Assembly: GCF_030150205.1 (NCBI RefSeq)
Contig: NZ_JASLGT010000024.1
Coordinates: 310,001-374,000 of the forward strand
Length of the DNA stretch: 64,000 nt
DNA from: Niabella sp.
GTDB taxonomy: Bacteria; Bacteroidota; Bacteroidia; Chitinophagales; Chitinophagaceae
Reading direction: 5' to 3'
Shown here: positions 52,682-60,160 of the stretch, piece after piece
How the letters are laid out: the number at the start of each line of letters is the position of its first letter
How positions within the stretch are numbered: the first letter of the stretch is position 1
The notes under the pieces: model-generated
Databases searched by the model: none
What the model saw: the letters and a program-made list of their open reading frames with translations, nothing else
What the model was told of the DNA's origin: nothing
Made by a program: the position numbers and the translations under genes

Positions 52682-53923
52682 CTATATACCTAATGAAGTA
52701 AAGCTCACATTTTCGGTTCCTTCGATTACCTCCGCAATATTTACCTTGTAGTAATTTTCCGTTGTGGCTTCTTTTTCATGTCCAGCCATTTTAGAGACTA
52801 CCGGCCTTTTCGCCCCTAGACGTATCCACATCTGGATATTAGTGTGCCTGGCTATTTTGTTGGAGATTTCTCTGTTAATTCCCGCCGCCTTAGCTATTAC
52901 CTTTATGTTCCGGTTATAAACCTGCGGGTCTACAAAGATGTTCCTGCGGAACCAATACTCACTTTCGGTATTGGGATCCATAAACACTTCCAGAGTCGCT
53001 ACTCCATCCGGGAACTTCCACAACGGGATAATTGTGGCATTCCCGTTTTTATCCCGCTCGCCGATGATATAATACCCGTGTTCGAAGTCCTTTCGCACAT
53101 GCTTCCGCTTTAAGACCTTCAGGTCATTATAATAATAGCCGGTGTAGATTTGAAACAGGAATAGCCGTTGATCCCGTTTTTGGGTAGGGTACTGTGTATC
53201 CGTTATCACTTTTTTGAATGCCTGGATCTCGGTAATTTCAAGGTGCAGCCCTTCTTCCTTATCCGGTACTGAAACCTTTACGTCTTCAAAGAAAGATTCC
53301 ACCTGTTTAATATCGAGCATACCGTCCCGTTTAGCAGCATACTCGAGTACCACTTTAAATTTATCAAAATAAGATTTAATAGTAGCTGGGGCGAGTAAAT
53401 CACCCTTCCTCCCGCGCTGCTCCGCAAGATAATTTCGGATGCGGGCGACCATTTCCCAGTCGATTTCATCAAAGCGCAGGGCTGGGTTGAACTTATCCAG
53501 GTGCTTTATAAAAGCGTCGTATTTCTCCCACGTAACATCTGTAATAACAACTGTTGGGGGAGGAGTCCTCATATAGTTTTTGAAGTAGTCGTTAAAAATC
53601 TCCCGGTTCCCTTTAAAGCCCAATGCCTTATCAACATGATAAAAGGACAGTTTTCTTTTTTGAGAATACAGGCTTCGGTGGATGTCGATGATTTTGGTTC
53701 GGGTCTGATTGATTGCGTCGTTGATTTCAACGCTGTAAGGGTTCGTTTCAGCCACCCAAAACAGGTCATTACCCGTCCAGTCCTCCATGCCAACCTTTAC
53801 AGGGAGGTCTATCGGATAATACTGGTGGACATTATCTATCGAAACACGCATGTGGACCGGGTACAGCCCTTTCTTATTTTTCTTGTTCCGATAGTTTATT
53901 AATATGCCGATGGATACTGACAT
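52682..53923 (-). CDS. Tyrosine recombinase, ICE integrase
   Basis: The 413-residue protein has an N-terminal Arm-DNA-binding part (about 1-90), a core-binding SAM-like domain (about 105-215) and a catalytic domain. Catalytic marks are R359 in NKIARHT, H382 in AGHEKEATTENYYKV, and nucleophile Y391. At the usual Arg I position (TGLR) it has TGYY, so that Arg is missing, as in IntDOT-type enzymes. The first His of HxxR is replaced by Lys356. It is the gene nearest the tRNA-Asn 3' end, consistent with integration there. Confidence 0.88.
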   Translation of the reverse strand: MSVSIGILINYRNKKNKKGLYPVHMRVSIDNVHQYYPIDLPVKVGMEDWTGNDLFWVAETNPYSVEINDAINQTRTKIIDIHRSLYSQKRKLSFYHVDKALGFKGNREIFNDYFKNYMRTPPPTVVITDVTWEKYDAFIKHLDKFNPALRFDEIDWEMVARIRNYLAEQRGRKGDLLAPATIKSYFDKFKVVLEYAAKRDGMLDIKQVESFFEDVKVSVPDKEEGLHLEITEIQAFKKVITDTQYPTQKRDQRLFLFQIYTGYYYNDLKVLKRKHVRKDFEHGYYIIGERDKNGNATIIPLWKFPDGVATLEVFMDPNTESEYWFRRNIFVDPQVYNRNIKVIAKAAGINREISNKIARHTNIQMWIRLGAKRPVVSKMAGHEKEATTENYYKVNIAEVIEGTENVSFTSLGI

Positions 53924-54000
53924 GATGGCCTTTACTGGTTCACAATCGCTGGTTCAGCCCAGCATTTTTCCAGATAGGGACTATCAAAACCCGTGCAAAG

Positions 54001-54036
54001 TGCAAACAAAAGTGTAAATAAAAGTGCAAACAAACC
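54001..54036. repeat. Three 12-bp direct repeats between integrase and tRNA-Asn
   Basis: TGCAAACAAAAG, TGTAAATAAAAG and TGCAAACAAACC stand head to tail, with a further partial copy just upstream. They lie 78-113 bp before the integrase start, a place typical of arm-type integrase or Xis sites near the end of the element. Confidence 0.55.
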
Positions 54037-54086
54037 AGCGGAAATCGGCGGATTTTGGCGGAACTGACATAAGGTGTCAAAATGAC

Positions 54087-54111
54087 GAAACCCGCTACAG
54101 TAGCGGGTTTC
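54087..54111 (-). terminator. Terminator of the tRNA-Asn gene
   Basis: GAAACCCGCTAC and GTAGCGGGTTTC form a perfect 12-bp stem with a one-base gap, 31 bp beyond the tRNA 3' end. On the minus strand it would end the tRNA transcript. It lies between tRNA and integrase, so the ICE boundary is either in this interval or inside the tRNA. Confidence 0.65.
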
Positions 54112-54142
54112 AGCGTTCGTTGACGTCTTTTTAATTCGTCTT

Positions 54143-54219
54143 TGGCTCCCCCTGCTGGACTTGAACCAGCGACCCTCTGATTAACAGTCAGATGCTCTAA
54201 CCAACTGAGCTAAGGAGGA
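54143..54219 (-). tRNA. tRNA-Asn (GTT), CCA encoded
   Basis: On the minus strand the gene reads TCCTCCTTAGCTCAGTTGG at the 5' end, an anticodon loop CTGTTAA (anticodon GUU), GGTTCAAGTCC in the T arm, and an acceptor stem AGGGGGA followed by G and CCA. All four stems pair, with one G-T in the acceptor stem. The integrase lies on its 3' side, so this is probably the ICE attachment target. Confidence 0.95.
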
Positions 54220-54254
54220 ATATGTTCCCAACAGCGTGGTGCTATTAAGGGTTG

Positions 54255-54285
54255 CAAAAATAAGGTCCTTTTTGGTTCTACCAAA
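54255..54285 (-). promoter_or_regulatory. Bacteroidota-type promoter of tRNA-Asn
   Basis: On the minus strand TTTG is followed after 19 nt by TATTTTTG, an exact match to the TTTG-N19-TAnnTTTG consensus of Bacteroidota sigma-A. The predicted start would leave a leader of about 30 nt before the tRNA. Confidence 0.75.
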
Positions 54286-54414
54286 GTTTTTTGTGCTTTT
54301 TTTATTAAATCCACCCGTTTATTCATTGACACTCATACTTTCAGCATTCATCCTATTCATATAGGTACCCTGATAATCGCTTCTTGCCAGAATTAAACAG
54401 CTAGGTGAATCCAG

Positions 54415-55305
54415 CTACCGGTGTTGTTCATAAAAAATTGCCGGGACCTTTTGCAGCAATTCTGTAAGATCTTTAACTACACCTGGTGTTATCGCCAGTA
54501 ATTGCTGCAATTGTTCTTTTGTACGGATACCGGCCACCACACTTGTTACTGCCGGGTTACTCCACACATAGCCTAATGCCAGCTGCTGCCCGGTGATTTG
54601 ATTATCTGCGGCAAACTGTTTTACCTGTAATTGTATTTCTTCAACGCTCTCCGTTGTATATCCCACATAGTCTTTTGCGGGTTTGTTTATGAGCAAACCC
54701 TGGGCCAGCGCACCTCTTACCAGCACGCCCTTATTGTGTTCTTTTAACAAAGGGAGCACCGCTTCCTCCGGTCGGCGGTCCAGCAAGCTGTATTGTACCA
54801 TTACCGATTCAATGGAAGAACGGTTCACATACTCACGGATCACGTTGGGGCGAATGCTGCTGATGCCGTAATGCCGGATCTTTCCCTGTTGCTTCAGCGT
54901 TTCAAACGCATCAATTGTCTCGTCAATATTGTCTTCAATAGTGCCTCCATGCAGCTGGTACAGATCAATATAATCCGTTTGCAGCCGCTCCAGGCTCTGT
55001 TCTGCACAGCTTAAAATATAATCACGACGCGGGTTCCAATCCCAACCGGAACCATCCGCCCGCCATTGATTACCGGCCTTGGTAGCCAGGAAAATATCTT
55101 TCCGGAAGGGCTTTAATGCCTGACCAACCAGTTTTTCGTTTTCGCCTTTCTCATAAAGATCAGCAGTGTCAAAAAAATTAATGCCCCCTGCTACCGCTTC
55201 CGATAGCAACCGAATGTTTTCTTCTTTTGAACCGGTTAGCGACATACAGCCAAAGCCAAGTGTGGATACCGCCCATCCCGTATTTCCTAAATTCCGATAT
55301 TCCAT
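54415..55305 (-). CDS. Aldo/keto reductase
   Basis: The 296-residue protein has the catalytic tetrad of the AKR fold: D46 and Y51 (FFDTADLYEKG), K76 (FLATKAG) and the His in LYQLHGG (about 118). The phosphate-binding end is SVVAGIRTKEQL. It reduces an aldehyde or ketone with NADPH; substrate unknown. It is divergent from a MarR regulator, which probably controls it through the inverted repeat between them. It is the first protein gene of the chromosomal flank. Confidence 0.9.
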   Translation of the reverse strand: MEYRNLGNTGWAVSTLGFGCMSLTGSKEENIRLLSEAVAGGINFFDTADLYEKGENEKLVGQALKPFRKDIFLATKAGNQWRADGSGWDWNPRRDYILSCAEQSLERLQTDYIDLYQLHGGTIEDNIDETIDAFETLKQQGKIRHYGISSIRPNVIREYVNRSSIESVMVQYSLLDRRPEEAVLPLLKEHNKGVLVRGALAQGLLINKPAKDYVGYTTESVEEIQLQVKQFAADNQITGQQLALGYVWSNPAVTSVVAGIRTKEQLQQLLAITPGVVKDLTELLQKVPAIFYEQHR

Positions 55306-55373
55306 AATGACGATTTTTTAAAAAACAACATCCGTATTTAAATGAAAGTTTTAATAAACAGTAAAGTTTCCTT

Positions 55374-55421
55374 AAAACACATCACAAATGTTTGTTTATG
55401 TGTGTTTTTTTTATAATTTTC
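55374..55421 (+). promoter_or_regulatory. MarR promoter with overlapping operator
   Basis: AAAACACAT (55374-55382) and ATGTGTGTTTT (55398-55408) form an inverted repeat. TTTG at 55391-55394 is followed after 19 nt by TAATTTTC (55414-55421), a near-consensus promoter for the plus-strand marR gene. The operator covers the TTTG box, so binding would block both marR and the divergent reductase. Confidence 0.55.
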
Positions 55422-55495
55422 CTGATGAGGGGCCGGAAACTTCTGTACAAAAGGTCTGGCATCAGCACCTATTTGTAAAAACAGCATTACTAAAT

Positions 55496-55954
55496 ATGGA
55501 AGTTATGTCCATTGAAGAAAAAATAAACCAACGACAGTTTAAAAGCAGCTATCATAAGCTAGCCCTTAATTTAATCTATACCTCCAGCAGCCTTCAGTCT
55601 TTCCTGAAAGCCGGTTTTAAAAAGGAGGATCTTACTGTACAACAATACAATATATTGCGGATCCTGAGAGGGAGCTTTCCCCAGCCACTTTCTACCTTGC
55701 AGATACGGGAACGGATGATCGACCGGATGAGCGATACCAGCCGCATTGTAGACCGGCTGGTTCTGAAACAGCTGGTCACGAAATGCACGAATAATGTCGA
55801 CAACCGCCTGGTGGATGTGGTCATTACCCGGAACGGGCTTGACAAGCTGGCCCTGCTGGATGAAACCGAAGACCGGATTGCAACCTTCTTTAATAATGTA
55901 AGCAAGGAAGAAGCGGAACTGATCAGCTCTATGCTGGACAAACTGCATGTTTGA
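55496..55954 (+). CDS. MarR family transcriptional regulator
   Basis: The product of about 152 residues has a winged-helix domain: LTVQQYNILRILRGSFPQPL, STLQIRERMIDRMSDTSRIV and DRLVLKQLVTK, with the wing RLVDVVITRNG. ATG 55496 (MEVMSIEEK) or 55505 is a better start than the far upstream ATG 55388, which would place translation inside the promoter. It likely represses the divergent aldo/keto reductase and itself. A small electrophile or phenolic ligand is typical of the family, not shown here. Confidence 0.82.
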   Translation: MEVMSIEEKINQRQFKSSYHKLALNLIYTSSSLQSFLKAGFKKEDLTVQQYNILRILRGSFPQPLSTLQIRERMIDRMSDTSRIVDRLVLKQLVTKCTNNVDNRLVDVVITRNGLDKLALLDETEDRIATFFNNVSKEEAELISSMLDKLHV

Positions 55955-55995
55955 TTGGTTTTTTATTAGGTTTTGTTGGGCTACATTTGTAGACT

Positions 55996-57219
55996 ATGAT
56001 GTTGATCCGATTTTTCCTTATTGGCCTTTTAGTAACCCTTTTCAGTCATACCAGTTTTTCCCAGCAACCCCAGTATGAATTCCGCGGTGTGTGGATTGCT
56101 ACCGTGTTGGGTATTGACTGGCCACCGCAAAACGCCAGCGTAGAACAACAAAAGGCAGAATTTATCCGGCAACTGGATCTGCATAAACGCAATGGTATGA
56201 ATGCGATCCTTGCCCAGGTAAGACCCAGCGGCGACGCCTTTTATCCCTCACCTTATGAGCCGTGGAGCCAGTGGCTGACCGGCGTACAGGGCAGGGCTCC
56301 GGTTCCGTTTTGTGATCCGCTGGCGTTTATGATCCACGAAACCCATAAACGCGGCATGGAATTTCACGCCTGGCTGAATCCCTACCGGGCAGAGTTTACA
56401 ATTGGAAAGTCCTCTATTGCTTCTGATAATATGATCCGCAAACGTCCGGACTGGTATGTTACTTATGGTACTACCCGCTATTTTAATCCTGCTAATAAAC
56501 AGGTACAGCAATTCGTGATTGATGTGGTAAAAGACATTGTTCGCCGCTATGATATCGACGGCATTCATATGGATGATTATTTTTACCCGTACCCCATCGG
56601 CACCAAGCCTTTTCCGGATGATTATGCGTATAAACAATCCGGCACCAAACTCAGCAGGGGAGACTGGAGGAGGAGCAATGTGGATTCCATGATCCGGAAT
56701 CTGAATATCGCTATAAAAGCAGTAAAACCCTGGTGTAAATTCGGGATCAGCCCTTTTGGTGTATGGAGAAATGCCTCACAGGACCCGGCAGGCAGCAATA
56801 CAAAGGCGGGCATCACCAACTACGATGATCTTTATGCAGACATCCTGCTTTGGTTAAGAATGGGGTGGATCGATTATGTTACCCCACAGCTGTACCGGGA
56901 GATTGGAGACCATCTCATTCCTTACGAAACAATGGTAGACTGGTGGGGCAAACATAGCTACGGCCGCCATGTATACATCGGTCATGGAGTATACCGTTAT
57001 TATGAAGCCAGCAATGCCAATTGGAGAAAGCCATCCCAGATCCCGGATCAGATAAAAATACTCCGAAATAACCCCGGTATACAAGGCAGTGTTTATTTCA
57101 ACAGCAGGAGTTTTGATAAAAACCCTGCAGGATGGAATGATTCTTTGAGAAATAATTACTACCGGCTACCGGCAAAAATTCCTCCCATGCCCTGGCTACC
57201 GGAACGACCGAATAATTAA
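55996..57219 (+). CDS. Exported GHL10/YngK-like family 10-type glycoside hydrolase
   Basis: The 407-residue protein has a signal peptide (about 1-22) and a TIM-barrel of the DUF187/GHL10 kind: YEFRGVWIATVLGIDWPPQN, AILAQVRPSGDAFYPS, EFHAWLNPYRAEF, DGIHMDDYFYPYP and VTPQLYREIGD. Known relatives are envelope glycosyl hydrolases, such as E. coli DigH, which cuts denuded peptidoglycan. A TACATTTG -7 box ends 6 bp before the ATG, so the leader would be very short. A terminator follows. Confidence 0.82.
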   Translation: MMLIRFFLIGLLVTLFSHTSFSQQPQYEFRGVWIATVLGIDWPPQNASVEQQKAEFIRQLDLHKRNGMNAILAQVRPSGDAFYPSPYEPWSQWLTGVQGRAPVPFCDPLAFMIHETHKRGMEFHAWLNPYRAEFTIGKSSIASDNMIRKRPDWYVTYGTTRYFNPANKQVQQFVIDVVKDIVRRYDIDGIHMDDYFYPYPIGTKPFPDDYAYKQSGTKLSRGDWRRSNVDSMIRNLNIAIKAVKPWCKFGISPFGVWRNASQDPAGSNTKAGITNYDDLYADILLWLRMGWIDYVTPQLYREIGDHLIPYETMVDWWGKHSYGRHVYIGHGVYRYYEASNANWRKPSQIPDQIKILRNNPGIQGSVYFNSRSFDKNPAGWNDSLRNNYYRLPAKIPPMPWLPERPNN

Positions 57220-57220
57220 T

Positions 57221-57254
57221 AAAAAAGCAAGTTTATTTATAACTTGCCTTTTTT
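57221..57254 (+). terminator. Rho-independent terminator
   Basis: GCAAGTT (57227-57233) and AACTTGC (57241-57247) form the stem, with A- and T-runs on both sides. The T-run ends the glycoside hydrolase transcript. A second AT-rich hairpin (GATGTGTTA / TAACACATC, 57270-57289) lies between it and asnS. Confidence 0.8.
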
Positions 57255-57323
57255 ATTGCTATTTGATAAGATGTGTTAAATAACACATCATCTTTGTAAA
57301 ATCAGGTGCCGTAACCCTCGGTT

Positions 57324-58778
57324 TTAAAATTCAGCACTTTTCGGCGTTCGCGGAAAAGCGATCACATCGCGGATATTGCTCATACCTGTTACAAACTGAA
57401 TCATCCGCTCAAAGCCAAGTCCAAACCCGGAATGGGGTACGGTTCCAAAACGGCGGGTATCCAGGTACCACCAAAGCTCTTCCTCCGGTATACCCATTTT
57501 TTCCATCTTTTCCAGCAATACATCCAGCCGCTCTTCCCGCTGCGATCCACCCACAATTTCACCGATGCCCGGAGCCAGGATATCCATGGCTGCAACGGTT
57601 TTTCCATCCTCATTGATGCGCATATAAAACGCCTTAATAGAAGCAGGGTAGTTCATCAGGATCACCGGCTTTTTAAAATGTTTCTCCACCAGGTACCGCT
57701 CGTGCTCGCTTTGCAGATCCATTCCCCAACCGGTAATGGGATACTGAAATTTCTTTTTCTTGTTATGATTGCTGTCCCTCAGAATGTCGATGGCTTCTGT
57801 ATAGGACAGGCGCTGGAAGTCGTTGTTCAGTACAAACTCCAGTTTTTCAATCAATCCCATTTCACTCCGCTTATCCTGGGGCAATTGTTTTTCTTCGTCA
57901 GCCAGGCGCTGCGCCAGGAAATCCAGATCTTCCCGGTTGTTTTCCAGCACATAGCGGATGATGTATTTAATAAATTCTTCGGCAAGATTGGCATTATCTT
58001 CCAGGTCACAGAATGCCATCTCCGGCTCAATCATCCAGAATTCGGCCAGGTGCCGGGCTGTATTACTGTTTTCCGCTCTGAAAGTAGGGCCAAAAGTATA
58101 GATCTCGCCAAAGGCGGTAGCGCCTAATTCTCCTTCTAATTGGCCACTTACTGTTAAATTAGTCGATTTTCCAAAAAAATCTTCTTTAAAATTAACCGAA
58201 CCATCGTCGTTCTTCGGGGTGTTTTCGAAAGGAAGGGTTGTTACCCGGAACATTTCTCCCGCACCTTCGGCGTCACTGGCGGTAATGATGGGCGTGTGCA
58301 AATAAACAAAGCCTTTATCATTGAAAAATTTATGCACGGCAAAGGCCAGTGCATGTCTTACACGAAAAACGGATCCGAAGGTATTGGTCCGGAAACGCAG
58401 GTGCGCCTTTTCTCTTAAAAATTCAAGAGAGTGCTTTTTAGGTTGCAGCGGATAGGCTTCCGCATCGGAGTCGCCCAGTATTTCAATAGCATCTGCCTTT
58501 ACTTCCAGCTTCTGGCCTTTTCCTACAGAAGGAACAACGGTTCCTGTTACTTTCAACGATGCCGAGGTAGTGATCCGCTTTAACAAGGATTCATCAAACA
58601 TGCCCAAAGTGGCCACCACCTGCAAATTAGTATTGGTAGATCCGTCATTCAAAGCGATAAACTGATTATTTCTGAATGTGCGTACCCATCCCATTACTGT
58701 TACTTGCTGTTCTTCCCGATAGATCCTATCGGGGTCCTGCTGCAGGAGTTCTTTAATTTTAATCCTTTTGTTAAACAT
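57324..58778 (-). CDS. asnS: Asparaginyl-tRNA synthetase
   Basis: The 484-residue enzyme joins asparagine to tRNA-Asn. An OB-fold anticodon-binding domain (about 20-115, with GWVRTFRNNQFIALNDGSTN) is followed by the class II core: FRVRHALAFAVHKFFNDKGF (motif 1), TFGPTFRAENSNTARHLAEF (motif 2) and GFGLGFERMIQFVTG (motif 3). The end is FPRTPKSAEF, typical of AsnRS. ATG 58778 (MFNKRIKIKELL) is the family start; the frame stays open further upstream but that part is not protein-like. A TATCTTTG box lies at 58798-58805. Confidence 0.95.
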   Translation of the reverse strand: MFNKRIKIKELLQQDPDRIYREEQQVTVMGWVRTFRNNQFIALNDGSTNTNLQVVATLGMFDESLLKRITTSASLKVTGTVVPSVGKGQKLEVKADAIEILGDSDAEAYPLQPKKHSLEFLREKAHLRFRTNTFGSVFRVRHALAFAVHKFFNDKGFVYLHTPIITASDAEGAGEMFRVTTLPFENTPKNDDGSVNFKEDFFGKSTNLTVSGQLEGELGATAFGEIYTFGPTFRAENSNTARHLAEFWMIEPEMAFCDLEDNANLAEEFIKYIIRYVLENNREDLDFLAQRLADEEKQLPQDKRSEMGLIEKLEFVLNNDFQRLSYTEAIDILRDSNHNKKKKFQYPITGWGMDLQSEHERYLVEKHFKKPVILMNYPASIKAFYMRINEDGKTVAAMDILAPGIGEIVGGSQREERLDVLLEKMEKMGIPEEELWWYLDTRRFGTVPHSGFGLGFERMIQFVTGMSNIRDVIAFPRTPKSAEF

Positions 58779-58866
58779 ATTACTATTTCTTGAACCGCAA
58801 AGATAATCACAATGAAGTGTTTTGTCTTTCATCAATCCGTTCGAAGTTCCGTATGTACCTGCAGTA

Positions 58867-58896
58867 ATTGTACACCAGCTATTCTGATTATCTTTG
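58867..58896 (+). promoter_or_regulatory. Promoter of the CapA-like gene
   Basis: ATTG is followed after 18 nt by TATCTTTG (58889-58896). The predicted transcript would start at or very near the ATG at 58902, which would make it leaderless or nearly so and supports that start codon. Confidence 0.45.
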
Positions 58897-58901
58897 TACC
58901 A

Positions 58902-59993
58902 ATGATCCGACTGCTTTTTGTTATTACCGCTAGCCTTTTGATAACAGGGTGCCAGAACACCCGGCCCAGGCCCGCCGAGCCTGTTACCGAACAAAAGGAA
59001 CCGCCTGTTGAAAAAGAACAGGTGACCATTACCGCCGTGGGCGATATGATGCTGGGATCGGACTTCCCGGATCGCCATCGAATGCCAAAAAGAAGTATCC
59101 TGACACCACTGGCCGACTCCTTAAGATCCGACGATTTTTTGATCGGAAACCTTGAAGGTGTGATTACCAATGTGGCGGCCCCCGAAAAAAAATGCATCAA
59201 TCCTAAAAACTGTTATGCTTTTCGCATGCCCCCGGGTTCTGAACATTATTTTAAGGAAGCCGGTTTCGACTTTTTGAGCCTTGCCAACAATCATTCCGGC
59301 GATTTTGGCAACGCCGGGCTATTGCAGACAATGGCCCTGCTTGAAAAAAGCGGCATCGGCTTTGCCGGAATCAAACATCACCAAACGCACACAATCATTC
59401 ATAAAAACGGGATCCGCTATGGTGTGATCGCTGCTGGCTTTGGCTGGAGACACCTGCATATAAGCCATCCGCAGCAGGTTACAACGCTTATAAGCCAGAT
59501 AAAAGATAGTACCGACCTGCTGATTGTTTACTTTCACGGTGGAGCAGAAGGTGATGATATGGACCGGGTACTGAAACGCAAGGAATTATTCCATGGAGAA
59601 GACAGGGGTGATGTACATGCTTTTGCCCGGGCCTGTGTAGATGCCGGTGCCGACTTGGTTTTAGGAAGCGGCCCCCATGTGGCGCGGGGGCTGGAGCTTT
59701 ACCGCAATAAACTGATCGCCTATAGCCTGGGAAATTATGCCACTTACGGGGCTATCAGCCTGAAAGGTTCCCTGGGAATTGCACCCATTTTGAAGATCCG
59801 GGTGAATAAGAACGGGGATTTTGCCGGGGGCAGGATCATTTCCACCCTCCAACTCTCTGGAAATGACCAAACTCCACGGCTTGACACAGCTAAAACGGTG
59901 GCCATCCGGATGCAACAACTCAGCCTGAAAGACTTTCCGCAGAGCCCGTTAAGAATTACCCAAAAAGGGGAGATAATTATTAAAAAATTTTGA
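58902..59993 (+). CDS. CapA-family metallophosphatase-like lipoprotein
   Basis: ATG 58902 gives a lipoprotein signal (MIRLLFVITASLLITGC, Cys17). The CapA/PgsA fold follows: VTITAVGDMMLGSDFPDR, FLIGNLEGVITN, FLSLANNHSGDFGNAGL, LIVYFHGGAEGD and VLGSGPHVARGLE, with the Asp, Asn and His residues of a metallophosphatase-like site. CapA is known from poly-gamma-glutamate synthesis, but single copies in Bacteroidota have no proven role. It is divergent from asnS. An upstream in-frame ATG (58812) would add a non-signal extension and is rejected. Confidence 0.85.
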   Translation: MIRLLFVITASLLITGCQNTRPRPAEPVTEQKEPPVEKEQVTITAVGDMMLGSDFPDRHRMPKRSILTPLADSLRSDDFLIGNLEGVITNVAAPEKKCINPKNCYAFRMPPGSEHYFKEAGFDFLSLANNHSGDFGNAGLLQTMALLEKSGIGFAGIKHHQTHTIIHKNGIRYGVIAAGFGWRHLHISHPQQVTTLISQIKDSTDLLIVYFHGGAEGDDMDRVLKRKELFHGEDRGDVHAFARACVDAGADLVLGSGPHVARGLELYRNKLIAYSLGNYATYGAISLKGSLGIAPILKIRVNKNGDFAGGRIISTLQLSGNDQTPRLDTAKTVAIRMQQLSLKDFPQSPLRITQKGEIIIKKF

Positions 59994-60018
59994 TTTTTCC
60001 CAAAAGGTAGTAATTTTG
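59989..60018 (+). promoter_or_regulatory. Candidate rho promoter
   Basis: TTTG (59989-59992) is followed after 18 nt by TAATTTTG (60011-60018). The leader to the rho ATG would be about 135 nt, long enough for the autogenous attenuation known for rho in other bacteria. Its first box overlaps the end of the capA-like gene. Confidence 0.5.
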
Positions 60019-60160
60019 CTAAAGAAATGACCCTATCAACATATGATCATCTCTGCTGAATGATAATATCAATTATCATTTATCAATCCAAAAAACTTGA
60101 ATTCTTTACCAAATTATTATCACACTTAAGATTTAATCTTTTGATTAATCCCGCACATTT

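Noticed and set aside
54001..54036. Short direct repeats as a CRISPR array
   Set aside because: Units are 12 bp, contiguous and without spacers, and no cas gene is in the window.
57432..58127. Long plus-strand frame opposite asnS
   Set aside because: It is antisense to the well-conserved synthetase core and has no recognisable motif.
58812..58901. Upstream start for the CapA-like gene
   Set aside because: It would hide the clear lipoprotein signal that begins at 58902, and a promoter -7 box lies inside it.
58779..59078. N-terminal extension of asnS by about 100 codons
   Set aside because: The extra part is rich in His, Cys and Gly with no AsnRS similarity and overlaps the divergent CapA-like gene. 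The family start is at 58778.
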